A stretch of 64,000 nt of DNA from Aquificota bacterium. GTDB lineage: Bacteria > Aquificota > Aquificia > Aquificales > Aquificaceae. The stretch lies in assembly GCA_013153495.1 (NCBI GenBank), contig JAADEH010000012.1, forward strand, positions 434,001 to 498,000, read 5' to 3'. A program made the translations under genes and the position numbers. The notes under the pieces are model-generated. The model did no database searches. It saw only the letters and a program-made list of their open reading frames with translations, and was not told the origin of the DNA. Of the stretch, positions 1-7,236 are shown piece after piece. Within the stretch, counting starts at the first letter, position 1, and each line of letters opens with the position of its first letter.

Positions 1-45
1 GTAATAAGACAGCTTCCCGAAGGTATCCGTGAGCTGTGGAGTTAA
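1..45 (+). CDS. 3' end of an upstream gene (partial)
   Basis: Frame 1 is open from the first base to a TAA at 43-45 and gives 14 residues ending in RELWS. It lies directly before the corA start and could be the tail of an upstream gene. The stretch is too short to identify, and chance openness cannot be excluded. Confidence 0.35.
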   Translation, partial: VIRQLPEGIRELWS

Positions 46-48
46 AAT
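43..48 (+). promoter_or_regulatory. -10-like box of corA, leaderless type
   Basis: TAAAAT ends 6 bases before the GTG start at 55 and there is no Shine-Dalgarno sequence between them. The spacing places the predicted transcription start at or next to the start codon. No good -35 is visible in the few upstream bases. Confidence 0.4.
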
Positions 49-54
49 TATCGT

Positions 55-996
55 GTGCTGAAACTCTACTCAATAACGGGAAGTCAGGTAAGGGAGTTTT
101 CGAAGGAAGACTTTGAAAAGGTTCGCAAAAAGGGGATAGTCTGGATAGACGCCTTAGACCCGGACAAACAGGAGATAGAGTGGCTTGAAAAACAGATAGG
201 CTTCGAGATGCCCTCAAAGGAGGTTCTTGGGGATATAGAGATAAGCTCCAAATACACCGAGATGGGAGACTCCATAAACATCACCATGTCCTTCGTTATA
301 CAGCAAAAGGAAGAAATCATAGTAGAACCCGTATTCTTCTTCATAAGGGAAAGATACTTCGTTACCCTCAGATACAGGGAAATCCCCGCCCTGCTGATAT
401 TCATAAACCGACTCAAGACCAGCAGAACATACATACAGTTTGCGGAGTCCCTCTTCGGAGAAATCCTCGAAATAGAGGTGGACAGAATAGGGGACAAATT
501 GGAAATCCTGGGAATGAGGATTAGGAACATCTGGAAAAAGATATTCGTCGAGCAGTCCGAAGAACTCATAAAAGACATAGCCTACTACGACGAACTCAAC
601 ATAACCCTCAGAGAGTCAATCAACGAGAAGATAAGAATACTCTCGAGATTTCTGAAAAGTCCCCTAATAAACGCCCAGACTAAAAGGGAACTCAAAATAG
701 TCTTGGACGACCTTAGCACCCTTCTGGACTACACCTCCTTCTACATGGAAAAGATAGAGAGTATCCAGAACTCCCTTCTGGGACTAATAACTATCAGGCA
801 GAACGAAGCGGTCAAGGTCTTCACCGTCCTCGCCACCATATTCCTGCCCGCCACCCTGATAGCGAGCATATTCGGGATGAACTTCGAAAACATGCCCGAA
901 CTCAGCTGGAAATACGGATACCCATACTCCTTAGCCCTAATGGTTCTCGTAACCCTCGCTCTCCTTCTGTGGGTCAGGAGGAAAGGTTGGCTCTGA
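55..996 (+). CDS. corA: CorA-family magnesium/divalent metal transporter
   Basis: This is a 313-residue inner-membrane channel for Mg2+ (or Co2+/Ni2+). The N-terminal two thirds is the soluble cytoplasmic funnel with long helices. The C-terminal ~60 residues carry two transmembrane segments joined by the family signature GMNF (within SIFGMNFENMPE), followed by the usual positively charged tail (RRKGWL). Length matches the family. The start is GTG at 55, which gives the full funnel domain; there is no ribosome binding site, but a -10-like box sits just upstream. It is the first gene of a plus-strand run that continues to 4116. Whether the physiological ion is Mg2+ or Co2+ cannot be told from sequence. 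Confidence 0.93.
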   Translation: MLKLYSITGSQVREFSKEDFEKVRKKGIVWIDALDPDKQEIEWLEKQIGFEMPSKEVLGDIEISSKYTEMGDSINITMSFVIQQKEEIIVEPVFFFIRERYFVTLRYREIPALLIFINRLKTSRTYIQFAESLFGEILEIEVDRIGDKLEILGMRIRNIWKKIFVEQSEELIKDIAYYDELNITLRESINEKIRILSRFLKSPLINAQTKRELKIVLDDLSTLLDYTSFYMEKIESIQNSLLGLITIRQNEAVKVFTVLATIFLPATLIASIFGMNFENMPELSWKYGYPYSLALMVLVTLALLLWVRRKGWL

Positions 997-1454
997 GAAA
1001 AAAACCCAGAATAGAGGACGCAATAATAGGTGTTTTTGTTGTCTTCGCTCTCCTCTACCCCCTGCTGGTAATCTACATAATACAAAAGGAGGAAAAACCT
1101 TACACCTCGGACGAACTCAACGCAATGAGGGACGCATACCTCTTCATAACGGGACTGGAAGACTGCTCTCCACAGACCGCCTCGAGGATAGCAAATTACA
1201 TGGAGGAAGCCCTCCTTCACAGACTCGGAGGAATATCGGGACTCGTCAAAATGTGCAGGGAAAACAGAGAGAGAATAAAGGGAACCGTAGCGGTAGAGGA
1301 GAAAGTGGAAAGGTCGAGGAACCTTATAATCTTAAAAGCTAAAATAACCCTGAGAGAAAAGGGAATTCCGAGGGAAAAGCTCAAAGTCGAAGTTTTCGGA
1401 TACAAAGACGGGAACTTCAGGATAACGGACTTAAGCTATGCTCAAGGGAGTTGA
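987..1454 (+). CDS. small membrane-anchored protein of unknown function
   Basis: This protein of about 155 residues has one strong transmembrane segment near the N-terminus (IIGVFVVFALLYPLLVIYII, about residues 13-32), then a soluble domain that ends in a beta-rich region. I prefer the TTG start at 987 because AGGAGG lies at 976-981 with a 5-base spacer. A longer GTG start at 969 is possible. It overlaps the end of corA by 10 bases and the following ROK kinase by 17, so it is translationally coupled to both. I recognise no family. A secreted or periplasmic soluble domain anchored in the inner membrane is the simplest reading. Confidence 0.65.
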   Translation: MALRKKPRIEDAIIGVFVVFALLYPLLVIYIIQKEEKPYTSDELNAMRDAYLFITGLEDCSPQTASRIANYMEEALLHRLGGISGLVKMCRENRERIKGTVAVEEKVERSRNLIILKAKITLREKGIPREKLKVEVFGYKDGNFRITDLSYAQGS

Positions 1455-2313
1455 CATAGGTGGAAGCTTTATAAAGGTTCTGTGGGAAGACCAGAGGAAA
1501 GAAAAACACTTCATAAGGGACATAAAATCCGACAGGGAAAAGCTCCTCAAGAAGATTAAAGAGGTAGTTTTGGAAGGACGCCCTTCGGGCGTGGGGATTG
1601 CGGTTGCAGGCTTTACATCGAGCGGTGGAAAGGTTTTCAAATCCCCGAACATACCCGTCCTCGACGGGATTGACTTAGCCCAGCTCTTCTCCTCGGAGGG
1701 AATTCCCGTAGCCATAGGGAACGATGTATCCCTCGGAGCCTTCGGGGAGTGGTTCTTCGACCACAGACAGAGCGAAGTTCTCGTCCTCGTCGCAATAGGG
1801 ACAGGTCTCGGGGGAGGTCTCGTGGTGGAAGGCAGACCCTTCTTCGGAGTGTGCGGGAGCGCTATGGAAATAGGACACCACATCATCTCAAAGGACGGAT
1901 ACCCCTGCAACTGCGGTAGGAGAGGATGCTGGGAAGCCTACTGCTCCTCCTACGGACTCGAAAGAATTTACAGGGATTTGGGAGGAGGAGAACTAAGAGA
2001 TTACCGTATTGCGGAAAAAGCTCTTGAAGGGGACGAGCTTGCCCTCAGAGCGGTGGAAAGGTTCAAGGACTTCCTCATAACGGGACTTATGAACATGGTT
2101 CACATCTTCAACCCCGACACGGTAGTTCTCGGAGGAGGGGTAATAGAAAACCTAAAACCCCTTTTAAGGGACATAGAGGAAAGGGTCAAGGAGGTCTCCG
2201 TGAGTCTTCCCGCTTCCTGCGTATCCGTAAAATTCTCTTCCGCAGGGGAGTTTCTGGGTTCGAGGGGAGCTTTGGCTTTCATAAAGACCCGAATAACCGA
2301 TATTAAGAGCTGA
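1438..2313 (+). CDS. ROK-family sugar kinase (glucokinase-like)
   Basis: This cytoplasmic ATP-dependent kinase of 291 residues probably phosphorylates glucose or an amino sugar. The N-terminal phosphate-binding loop DIGGSFIKV is at residues 6-14. The catalytic aspartate lies in GNDVSLGAFGEW. The ROK zinc site (HH followed by CNCGRRGCWEAYC) lies in the middle, and an adenosine-binding loop (VVLGGGVIE) follows. Length is typical of bacterial ROK kinases. It starts with ATG inside the end of the preceding gene and its TGA overlaps the next ATG, so the run is tightly coupled. Substrate cannot be assigned; glucokinase, N-acetylmannosamine kinase and fructokinase all occur in the family. Confidence 0.88.
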   Translation: MLKGVDIGGSFIKVLWEDQRKEKHFIRDIKSDREKLLKKIKEVVLEGRPSGVGIAVAGFTSSGGKVFKSPNIPVLDGIDLAQLFSSEGIPVAIGNDVSLGAFGEWFFDHRQSEVLVLVAIGTGLGGGLVVEGRPFFGVCGSAMEIGHHIISKDGYPCNCGRRGCWEAYCSSYGLERIYRDLGGGELRDYRIAEKALEGDELALRAVERFKDFLITGLMNMVHIFNPDTVVLGGGVIENLKPLLRDIEERVKEVSVSLPASCVSVKFSSAGEFLGSRGALAFIKTRITDIKS

Positions 2314-3845
2314 TGGAAGGGAGAAGGGTAGAGGGTGTCTTTCTCGACACCGCTATCTTGAGAAACAGAGCCTACGAAGCCTACGAAACCGCTAAGGTCT
2401 TCCAGATAAAAATCCTCTCCCAAATCCCCAAGGCACTTCTTTCCTCTTTAGGGAGCTTAGGCTCGAGGCTTAAGGCTACCGTAAAGTCCGCAGAGGGGAA
2501 TAAACTAATCCTTCTGTTAGAAAACGGCTACGAAATAGAGGCAGAGAACAGACTCAGCTTACCCGTAAAACCCGGAGACGAGCTTACCCTAATACTCGAG
2601 TCGGAGAACCCTCTAACCTTAAGACTCGAAAGGGTGTCCTCCAAGTTAAGGGGTGTGGGAGACCTAATCAAAAAAGCCTTAGAAAGCTTTACACCTCTGT
2701 TAAATCCTTCCGACCCGAAGGGTTTTTTAAAAAACTCCGGACTTATATATGAGAAGAAAGTTTGGGATTTTCTGCGGGGAGTGCTCAAGGAGGAAGACCT
2801 GGTCTCGGACAACAAGTATGCGGTGCTTAAAACTCTCTACGAGAGAGACCTCCCCCGAATAGAGAAGGCTTTAGGAGAGTTCTTGTCAAAAGAAAAGCTT
2901 ACGGAACTTTTCGGAGGTAAGGAAAGAAAAGACCTGATAAGGAGCCTCCCCAAGCTCGAAACCCTCCTCTCGGAAGCGAGAGAAGCCAAACTCCAGGAAT
3001 TGAACCACTTGAAAGCGGTCGTAAGGGAGGTAGTAAGGGGGCTAATAGGGAGCCTAACCGAGAAAGCTACCCTTTTAGGTTTAAAACCGAGCCTTCAGGA
3101 AGAGGTCATAAGCAATCTCGAAGCTAACCCTAAGTCCGTGGACATACTCAGGGAAGCTCTCAAAAGCATCGAACAGAACCGATACGAAGAGTTCAGAAGT
3201 AAACTCTCCTTACTCGGTGTAAAGTTGGAAGAAGCTCACCGATTACCGCAGGTCAAAGACAAACTCGTTGCTTCCCTGAAAGAGCTGATAAAGGGTGCAG
3301 CTGCGGTTCTAAAGAAGGAGTTGGGAAGCGAAGACCCCCAGGAACTCGTATCCAAGATGAGAGAACTCGAAAGGGAGTTGAAGACCCTCGAAGAAGCCTC
3401 CGCACGATTGAAGGAACTCCCGCCCAACCTTCGGGAAAACCTGTCTAAGTTGGAAGCCATAAATCAGCTTCAGGTTTTTCTTCTCACCAGCTTAGGGAGA
3501 AAGTTCGTGGTTCCCTTCCGCACCGACGAGGGGAAAGGAGTCTTTGCCTTCTCAGCGGAGGACACCTTCAGGATACTCATAAAGCTGAACTTCGAGGAGG
3601 GATTTCTGGGTGTGAGTGTGGAAGCCCCCAGGAGAGAGAACCCCGAGAGAATTTCCGTTCTCTTCAAAACCGACATATCTACTTTAGAGGAAGAGATAGA
3701 GAAGTCTCTACCTTCCCTAATTGAAGAGTTGGAGGAACTCGGGTTAGAGGTAAAGAGCGAAGTTCTTAAGTCTTCCGAAAGGGAGTTTGAGGAGGAAGTT
3801 ACCTCACTTCTGGGAGGTGAAGGAAGTTTTAACTTGAGGGTCTGA
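2313..3845 (+). CDS. FliK-like protein (flagellar hook-length control family, putative)
   Basis: This is a 510-residue protein with no signal peptide or membrane segment. The N-terminal part (about residues 30-110) is a beta-rich domain containing a 'VKPGDELTLILE' turn. A long Leu/Glu/Lys-rich helical middle, probably coiled coil, spans about 115-395, and a compact alpha/beta C-terminal domain follows (about 400-500). The FliK/YlqG call depends mainly on the downstream neighbour. A FliK-like gene followed by a short FlhB-C-terminal homologue is the arrangement seen in many bacteria (B. subtilis ylqG-ylqH type). Sequence conservation in this family is poor, so a role as a type III export ruler or modulator is inferred. 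The start ATG overlaps the ROK stop. Confidence 0.55.
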   Translation: MEGRRVEGVFLDTAILRNRAYEAYETAKVFQIKILSQIPKALLSSLGSLGSRLKATVKSAEGNKLILLLENGYEIEAENRLSLPVKPGDELTLILESENPLTLRLERVSSKLRGVGDLIKKALESFTPLLNPSDPKGFLKNSGLIYEKKVWDFLRGVLKEEDLVSDNKYAVLKTLYERDLPRIEKALGEFLSKEKLTELFGGKERKDLIRSLPKLETLLSEAREAKLQELNHLKAVVREVVRGLIGSLTEKATLLGLKPSLQEEVISNLEANPKSVDILREALKSIEQNRYEEFRSKLSLLGVKLEEAHRLPQVKDKLVASLKELIKGAAAVLKKELGSEDPQELVSKMRELERELKTLEEASARLKELPPNLRENLSKLEAINQLQVFLLTSLGRKFVVPFRTDEGKGVFAFSAEDTFRILIKLNFEEGFLGVSVEAPRRENPERISVLFKTDISTLEEEIEKSLPSLIEELEELGLEVKSEVLKSSEREFEEEVTSLLGGEGSFNLRV

Positions 3846-3846
3846 G

Positions 3847-4116
3847 GTGGAAGAAAAGAAAAAAGCTGTAGCTTTAAGATACGACGCCCAGAGGGACAAA
3901 GCTCCCGTAGTGGTGGCAAAGGGAACGGGAGAGCTTGCCGAGAGGATAATAGAGCTTGCCAAGAGGGAAGGGATACCCGTTTTAGAGGACAGGGAGATGG
4001 TGGAGGCTCTTCTGAGAGTTGAAATCTTCGAGGAGATACCACCAGTCCTTTACGAAGCGGTCGCTAAGATTCTCGTCTTTGTTCAGGAAAGTCGGAAGAG
4101 GGTTTCTCAACGATAA
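3847..4116 (+). CDS. FlhB C-terminal-like protein (EscU/YscU/HrcU family, stand-alone)
   Basis: This 89-residue protein resembles only the cytoplasmic C-terminal domain of FlhB, the substrate-specificity switch of the flagellar type III export apparatus. Matching features in order are ALRYD, APVVVAKG, the IIELAKREGIPVLED strand-helix unit, and the terminal EIPPVLYEAVAKIL. The autocleavage NPTH loop of full FlhB is absent because the protein begins just after that point, and there are no membrane helices. The start is GTG at 3847, one base after the preceding stop. Its last 53 bases overlap the convergent protease gene on the other strand. Stand-alone copies next to FliK-like genes are known in other phyla; their function is unsettled. 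Confidence 0.8.
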   Translation: MEEKKKAVALRYDAQRDKAPVVVAKGTGELAERIIELAKREGIPVLEDREMVEALLRVEIFEEIPPVLYEAVAKILVFVQESRKRVSQR

Positions 4117-5380
4117 GCTTCAAACCTTTAAGACCCACTACCCTTACGGTATCTCCCTTCTTTATTTCCTGCTCGCTCATCGCATTCCATATCTCGCCGT
4201 GAACCAGAACCTTTCCTTTACCGTTCTTGAAGTCCGTTATGGCTTCTCCCTCTTCCCCTATCATACCTTCCGCACCAGTTAGCTTTTTCCTCTTCTGAGC
4301 TTTAAGTCCGAACCTTCCCGCTATAAGGAAGAAGAGTGCGCTTGCAAAGACCACCGTCGCAATTACGGACTTGGGTATCTCCCCGTAGGGAGACTCGGGG
4401 TCTATTAGGAAGAGAGAACCTAAAGCCAAGGATATAATTCCGCCCACAGCCAAGGCTCCGAAGGTGGGGGTTATAAGCTCTAAAACGAAGAGAAGTATCC
4501 CGAGGATTATCAGGAGCAGTCCGAGCCAGTTCATATCTATCATGGCAAGACCGTATAGACCCAGAAGCAGGGATATGGCTCCCACCACGCCGGGAATAAC
4601 CGCCCCGGGATTGTATAGCTCGAAGAATATCCCGTAAAAACCTATCATGAGGAGAAGGTAAGCTACGGTGGGGTTGGTGATTATCTTAAGAAGTTCTTCC
4701 TTGAAGTTTGGCTCAAGGTGCGTTACCTGCACGTTCTCCGTGTTTAAAACTATCTCCCTCCCGAGCTTTTTAACTTTCTTTCCCTTTACCTTAGTAAGAA
4801 GGTCCTTCAAATCAACAGCTATAAAGTCTATAACTCCCTTTTCAAGAGCTTCTTCAGCTGTCAGGGAGAGGCTCTCCTTTACCATCTTCTCCACGACTTC
4901 CACGTTCCTTCCCTTCTTCTTGGCTATGCTCCTCACGAAAGCGAGCATGTCCTGGAGAACTTTTTCCTGAAGGACGTCCTTCTGGTCTTTATCTTTCTGT
5001 TCTGCGCCGGGTGTTCCGCCGAGCTGGACCGGGTGTGCCGCACCTATGTTAGTTCCCGGTGCCATAACCGCTATGTCGGAAGCGACCGTTATTATCGCTC
5101 CTGCGGATGCCGCTCTCCCGCCGGGTGGATAGACATACACAGCCACCGGAACAGGACTTGCCTCAATTCTTTGAATTATCTTCCTCATGGACTCCGCAAG
5201 ACCGCCGGGGGTGTTAAGCTCTATAACGAAGAGGATTGCCCCCTGCCTTTCCGCCTTGGTCAGGGTTCTGTCTATGTAGTCCGCAGTGATGGGGGTTATT
5301 GGACCGTCCCATCTGATAACGAACACCTGCGAAAAGGCAAAGCTCAGACTCAGAAAAAAGAGCAAAAGGAGCTTTTTCAT
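4064..5380 (-). CDS. NfeD/ClpP-class membrane serine protease (1510-N type)
   Basis: This 438-residue membrane protease follows the plan of the Pyrococcus 1510-N/stomatin-operon partner. It has a signal peptide (KKLLLLFFLSLSFAFS), a ClpP-like protease domain (about residues 25-225), four or five transmembrane helices (about 230-370), and a C-terminal OB-fold NfeD domain (about 380-430). ELNTPGG supplies the oxyanion region, the GGRAASAGAII segment carries the likely nucleophilic Ser, and a Lys in the following helix (RSIAKKKGRN) would complete a Ser-Lys dyad. The stomatin partner is not adjacent here. I chose ATG at 5380, which starts the signal peptide; a GTG at 5401 would add seven residues. 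The 3' end overlaps the convergent FlhB-like gene by 53 bases. Confidence 0.88.
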   Translation of the reverse strand: MKKLLLLFFLSLSFAFSQVFVIRWDGPITPITADYIDRTLTKAERQGAILFVIELNTPGGLAESMRKIIQRIEASPVPVAVYVYPPGGRAASAGAIITVASDIAVMAPGTNIGAAHPVQLGGTPGAEQKDKDQKDVLQEKVLQDMLAFVRSIAKKKGRNVEVVEKMVKESLSLTAEEALEKGVIDFIAVDLKDLLTKVKGKKVKKLGREIVLNTENVQVTHLEPNFKEELLKIITNPTVAYLLLMIGFYGIFFELYNPGAVIPGVVGAISLLLGLYGLAMIDMNWLGLLLIILGILLFVLELITPTFGALAVGGIISLALGSLFLIDPESPYGEIPKSVIATVVFASALFFLIAGRFGLKAQKRKKLTGAEGMIGEEGEAITDFKNGKGKVLVHGEIWNAMSEQEIKKGDTVRVVGLKGLKLIVEKPSSDFPEQRRES

Positions 5381-5389
5381 CTCCTTAAT

Positions 5390-5395
5390 TATAAT
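5390..5395 (+). promoter_or_regulatory. -10-like box of rimI, leaderless type
   Basis: TATAAT ends 8 bases before the rimI ATG. No Shine-Dalgarno sequence lies between, and no matching -35 is seen at the usual distance. It falls in the short space between the divergent protease and rimI starts. Confidence 0.45.
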
Positions 5396-5403
5396 TTCCA
5401 CCG

Positions 5404-5856
5404 ATGGAACTTAAAGTGAGAGAGATGACCGAGGAAGACATACCGGAAGTCTATCGAATAAATCTGCGTTCCTTTACGACCGATGCATGGAGCAAAGAGT
5501 CCATAGAAAGGGAGTTCAAGCTCCCCTACTCGCTCAGGTTCGTCCTCGAAGACGGGGAAAAGGTCGTGGGTTACGCTATCCTGTGGCTCATAAAGGAAGA
5601 AGCCTTTATCATGACCTTTGCCATCGACCCCGAATACAGGAACAGAGGTTTAGGGAAATTCTTTCTTAAAGAGCTTATAAACAGGCTCAAAGATAAGACA
5701 AAACTTCTTCAGCTCGACGTCAGGAAAACGAACCTTCCCGCCATAAGGCTTTACCGTTCCCTCGGGTTCAAGGTGGTCAGGGAAAGACGCAAGTTCTACT
5801 CGGACGGGGAGAGCGCCCTCGTGATGGAGCTTGAGCTGTATAATAAGGAAGCATGA
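5404..5856 (+). CDS. rimI: ribosomal protein S18 alanine N-acetyltransferase
   Basis: This is a GNAT acetyltransferase of 150 residues. RimI transfers an acetyl group from acetyl-CoA to the N-terminal amine of ribosomal protein S18. The acetyl-CoA pyrophosphate loop is at ATFAIDPEYRNRGLGKFFL in its usual RimI form (RNRGLG, about residues 79-84). The RimI-typical LDVRKTNLPAIRLYRSLGF stretch follows at about 99-117. Length equals the family norm. The ATG at 5404 follows a TATAAT box without a ribosome binding site. The stop overlaps the ATG of the next gene, so the two are co-transcribed. Protein acetylation of other N-termini is possible in organisms with a single RimI. Confidence 0.88.
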   Translation: MELKVREMTEEDIPEVYRINLRSFTTDAWSKESIEREFKLPYSLRFVLEDGEKVVGYAILWLIKEEAFIMTFAIDPEYRNRGLGKFFLKELINRLKDKTKLLQLDVRKTNLPAIRLYRSLGFKVVRERRKFYSDGESALVMELELYNKEA

Positions 5857-6188
5857 AGGTTGCAGAGTATGTAAAGCAGGGTTTGAAAAATTTCGTGGAA
5901 GCGGGAGAAGGACTCAGCGGAACCTGCACGCAGGGTTGCCACAGGGTAACGGTGTTTTTGAAGAGGGAAGGAGACAGGATAGTTGACTGCAAGTTTAACG
6001 CCACCAAGAGGTGTAAAAAGCTCCTCGCAATAACGGATTACATGTGCGAGCTGGTCAAAGAGGGTAAAATTCCGACCGAGGAAGAACTCCTGTCCATGTT
6101 CTCGGAAGAGAAGGAAAAGGACAAGATGAAAAACAGAGCGCAGATAGCTTTGGGTGCGCTCAAGGAAGCACTCGCTCAATCCACCTGA
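5853..6188 (+). CDS. IscU/NifU-N-like small cysteine protein
   Basis: This is a 111-residue soluble protein. Its first two thirds resemble the fold of iron-sulfur scaffold proteins of the IscU/NifU N-terminal family. A cysteine pair follows a glycine-rich turn (GTCTQGCHRVTVFLK, about residues 23-37). A 'D-C-K-F' strand and a cysteine-bearing helix come next (RCKKLLAITDYMCELVKEG), where IscU has GCGAAIASS and the helix ending in V-KGK. The cysteine spacing is not the canonical C37/C63/C106 pattern, so it may be a degenerate relative rather than a working scaffold. The ATG overlaps the rimI stop. The 3' end overlaps the convergent dehydrogenase by 13 bases. Family call is moderate; function unknown. 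Confidence 0.55.
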   Translation: MKVAEYVKQGLKNFVEAGEGLSGTCTQGCHRVTVFLKREGDRIVDCKFNATKRCKKLLAITDYMCELVKEGKIPTEEELLSMFSEEKEKDKMKNRAQIALGALKEALAQST

Positions 6189-7207
6189 AGAACGACCTTC
6201 CCGAAGTGTCGAGAGGACTCAAGGTAGGTGTGTGCTTGAGGAGCCTCTTCGAGCTTAAAAACTCTATCCACCACAGGCTTTAGCAGACCCCTTTCGAAAA
6301 GTTCGGTTATTTTAAACAGAGTTGACCTTCTGCCCATGTAAATGCCCATAAGACTGATTTCCCTGACGAACAGATACCTTATGTCTATCTGAGCCTCGCT
6401 ACCTGTGGTGGTCCCGAAGAAGACGAGCTTACCTCCCTTCTTTAGACAGGCTATACTCTTTCCGAAGGTTGCGCTCCCCACGTGGTCCATGACCAAGTCT
6501 ATACCTTCCTTAAAAAGTTCCCTCGCCTTCTTTACCACATCTTCCTCGTAGTGGTTTATAACCACATCAGCCCCGAGTTCCTTGCACCTTTTAAGTTTTT
6601 CCTCGCTTCCTGCGGTGGCTATAACGAATGCCCCAAAGAGCTTGGCTATCTGTATTCCCGCCACACCTACGCCGGACGACCCTCCCCAGATAAGAACCTT
6701 CGAAGAAGGTCCTATACCTCCTTTCTCCACAAGAGCGTTCCAAACGGTAAGGAAGGTAAGAGGGTATGAAGAGGCTTCCTCAAAGGTAAGGTTTTTGGGT
6801 TTCTTTATGACGTTCCGTGCGGGGACAACCACAAACTGTGCGTATCCACCCTTGCTTTTGAGACCGAGTATGTCAAAGTGCCTACAGTGATTATCCCTTC
6901 CGTCCTGGCAGTCGTAGCACACACCGCAGGACAACCCCGGAGCTACTATAACCTCATCATCCTCTTTGACGTTCTTTACGAGGCTTCCGACTTTTTCAAC
7001 GACACCGCTTACATCGGAGCCGAGTATGTGGGGCAGTTCGGGCTTCACCGCAAGAGCACCCATCCGAACCCATATATCAAGATGATTGAGTGCTACCGCC
7101 TTTACCCTTATGAGAACCTCGTCTTCTCGGGGTTCGGGCTTGGGGAAATCCTCTACGAGTTTCAGGTTCTCAACCCCACCAAAATCCTGAAGGATTACAG
7201 CTTTCAT
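6176..7207 (-). CDS. zinc-dependent medium-chain alcohol dehydrogenase / quinone oxidoreductase family
   Basis: This is a 343-residue MDR-superfamily NAD(P)H oxidoreductase. The GroES-like N-terminal half carries NHLDIWVRMG and the LGSDVSGVVEKVG motif. A structural zinc lobe has four cysteines (GLSCGVCYDCQDGRDNHC, about residues 94-111). The Rossmann half has WGGSSGVGVAGIQIAKLFGA as the cofactor loop. The usual catalytic-zinc Cys is replaced (NHLD instead of C-H-T/S-D), which fits the quinone-reductase-like branch with a structural zinc only. I take ATG at 7207, preceded by GGGAGTG; GTG at 7219 is the alternative. It is divergent from the FIST-GGDEF gene, only 29 bases apart. Substrate unknown. 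Confidence 0.88.
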   Translation of the reverse strand: MKAVILQDFGGVENLKLVEDFPKPEPREDEVLIRVKAVALNHLDIWVRMGALAVKPELPHILGSDVSGVVEKVGSLVKNVKEDDEVIVAPGLSCGVCYDCQDGRDNHCRHFDILGLKSKGGYAQFVVVPARNVIKKPKNLTFEEASSYPLTFLTVWNALVEKGGIGPSSKVLIWGGSSGVGVAGIQIAKLFGAFVIATAGSEEKLKRCKELGADVVINHYEEDVVKKARELFKEGIDLVMDHVGSATFGKSIACLKKGGKLVFFGTTTGSEAQIDIRYLFVREISLMGIYMGRRSTLFKITELFERGLLKPVVDRVFKLEEAPQAHTYLESSRHFGKVVLQVD

Positions 7208-7223
7208 TTTCACTCCCACGGAG

Positions 7224-7229
7224 TAAATT
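7224..7229 (+). promoter_or_regulatory. -10-like box of the FIST-GGDEF gene
   Basis: TAAATT ends 7 bases before the ATG at 7237. There is no Shine-Dalgarno sequence. It lies in the 29-base divergent spacer with the dehydrogenase gene. Confidence 0.35.
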
Positions 7230-7236
7230 AACTCCC

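Noticed and set aside
741-1220. 159-codon minus-strand open frame opposite corA
   Set aside because: It lies wholly opposite two real genes, has irregular composition with runs of Tyr/Arg, and has no ribosome binding site or recognisable domain. It is a shadow frame.
3470-4042. 190-codon minus-strand open frame opposite the FliK-like gene
   Set aside because: It is rich in Ser, Pro and Leu, the typical complement of Glu/Lys-rich coding, and overlaps two coupled plus-strand genes. It is a shadow frame.
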